From assembly GCA_027858775.1 (NCBI GenBank), contig JAQICA010000132.1, positions 1-43,648 on the forward strand: DNA of 43,648 bases, written 5' to 3'. The notes below the pieces were generated by a model. It searched no databases. It worked only from the letters and a program-made list of their open reading frames with translations, and was not told the origin of the DNA. The translations under genes and the position numbers were made by a program. This document shows positions 43,527 through 43,648 of this stretch, in pieces. Position 1 is the stretch's first letter, and each line of letters begins with the position of its first letter. The stretch is from Salinivirgaceae bacterium. Its GTDB lineage: Bacteria; Bacteroidota; Bacteroidia; Bacteroidales; Salinivirgaceae.

Positions 43527-43648
43527 ATTGGATCAGTTGAGAAAGTTGTGGACTCTTTTTAACTAATCTTTTTTTCTTAACAAAAAAAGATACAAAAAAG
43601 TCAAGATCAAATTACGCTTCAACCCGCTCTGTTCAATAAATTAAATGA

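Noticed and set aside
1..43648. tRNA, rRNA or CRISPR loci
   Set aside because: No cloverleaf-like or rRNA-like stretch and no regularly spaced short repeats were seen in the intergenic regions by eye.

Overview
The window looks like a chromosomal segment of a marine or anaerobic Bacteroidota, most likely order Bacteroidales/Marinilabiliales. This is inferred from gene content and signals, not from a database search. The evidence is: the Bacteroidota -7 promoter box TAnnTTTG in front of many genes, near absence of Shine-Dalgarno sequences, families typical of the phylum (DUF5606, DUF3276 PUR-type protein, long NusB, YbbR-CoaE pairing, K-D-E lipoprotein export signal), a six-subunit Rnf complex led by a RseC-like gene, and very large PAS-rich histidine kinases.

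Layout. 1-725: decayed or truncated coding remnants. 726-5536 (minus): housekeeping block read nusB, DUF1573 lipoprotein, yajC, terminator, ybbR, coaE, TerB-DnaJ protein, then DUF5606. 5969-10300 (plus): compact chemosensory operon cheY-cheA-cheW-mcp without cheR, cheB or flagellar genes. 10570-10944: DUF3276 gene. 11154-16582 (minus): rseC-rnfB-rnfC-rnfD-rnfG-rnfE-rnfA. 16888-18216 (minus): UDP-glucose dehydrogenase. 18666-21875 (plus): rpsA, STAS protein, ribonuclease Z. 22004-25260: surface S8 protease, NYN-LOTUS nuclease, YceI lipoprotein. 25855-31109 (plus): triple FKBP isomerase, GT-C/TPR membrane protein, membrane-anchored reductive-dehalogenase-like Fe-S protein, YfiR protein. 31218-43287: three giant PAS histidine kinases (1206, about 1127 and 834 residues) with a convergent DEAD-box helicase between the first and second. 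43326-43526: a broken PD-(D/E)XK (Rpn-type) transposase fragment.

How the genes fit together. The Rnf complex couples ferredoxin and NAD to an ion gradient, which fits an anaerobic or facultative redox lifestyle; the RdhA-like iron-sulfur protein would also need a low-potential donor. The second half is dominated by signal transduction: a stand-alone chemosensory array and three sensor kinases with no neighbouring output regulator.

The least ordinary material is non-coding. (i) A 148-bp direct repeat lies about 138 bp upstream of the start codons of both the second and third kinases, with 5 mismatches seen by eye. (ii) A 155-bp palindromic element capped by a GAAA loop is present in inverted orientation at 25396-25550 and 40339-40493 (4 mismatches), with a decayed tandem relative at 40131-40334 and a short fragment at 31115-31137. 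(iii) Perfect AGGAGG motifs precede rnfC, rnfG and rnfE, which is unexpected in a phylum that largely ignores Shine-Dalgarno sequences. No tRNA, rRNA, CRISPR array or intact insertion sequence was seen.
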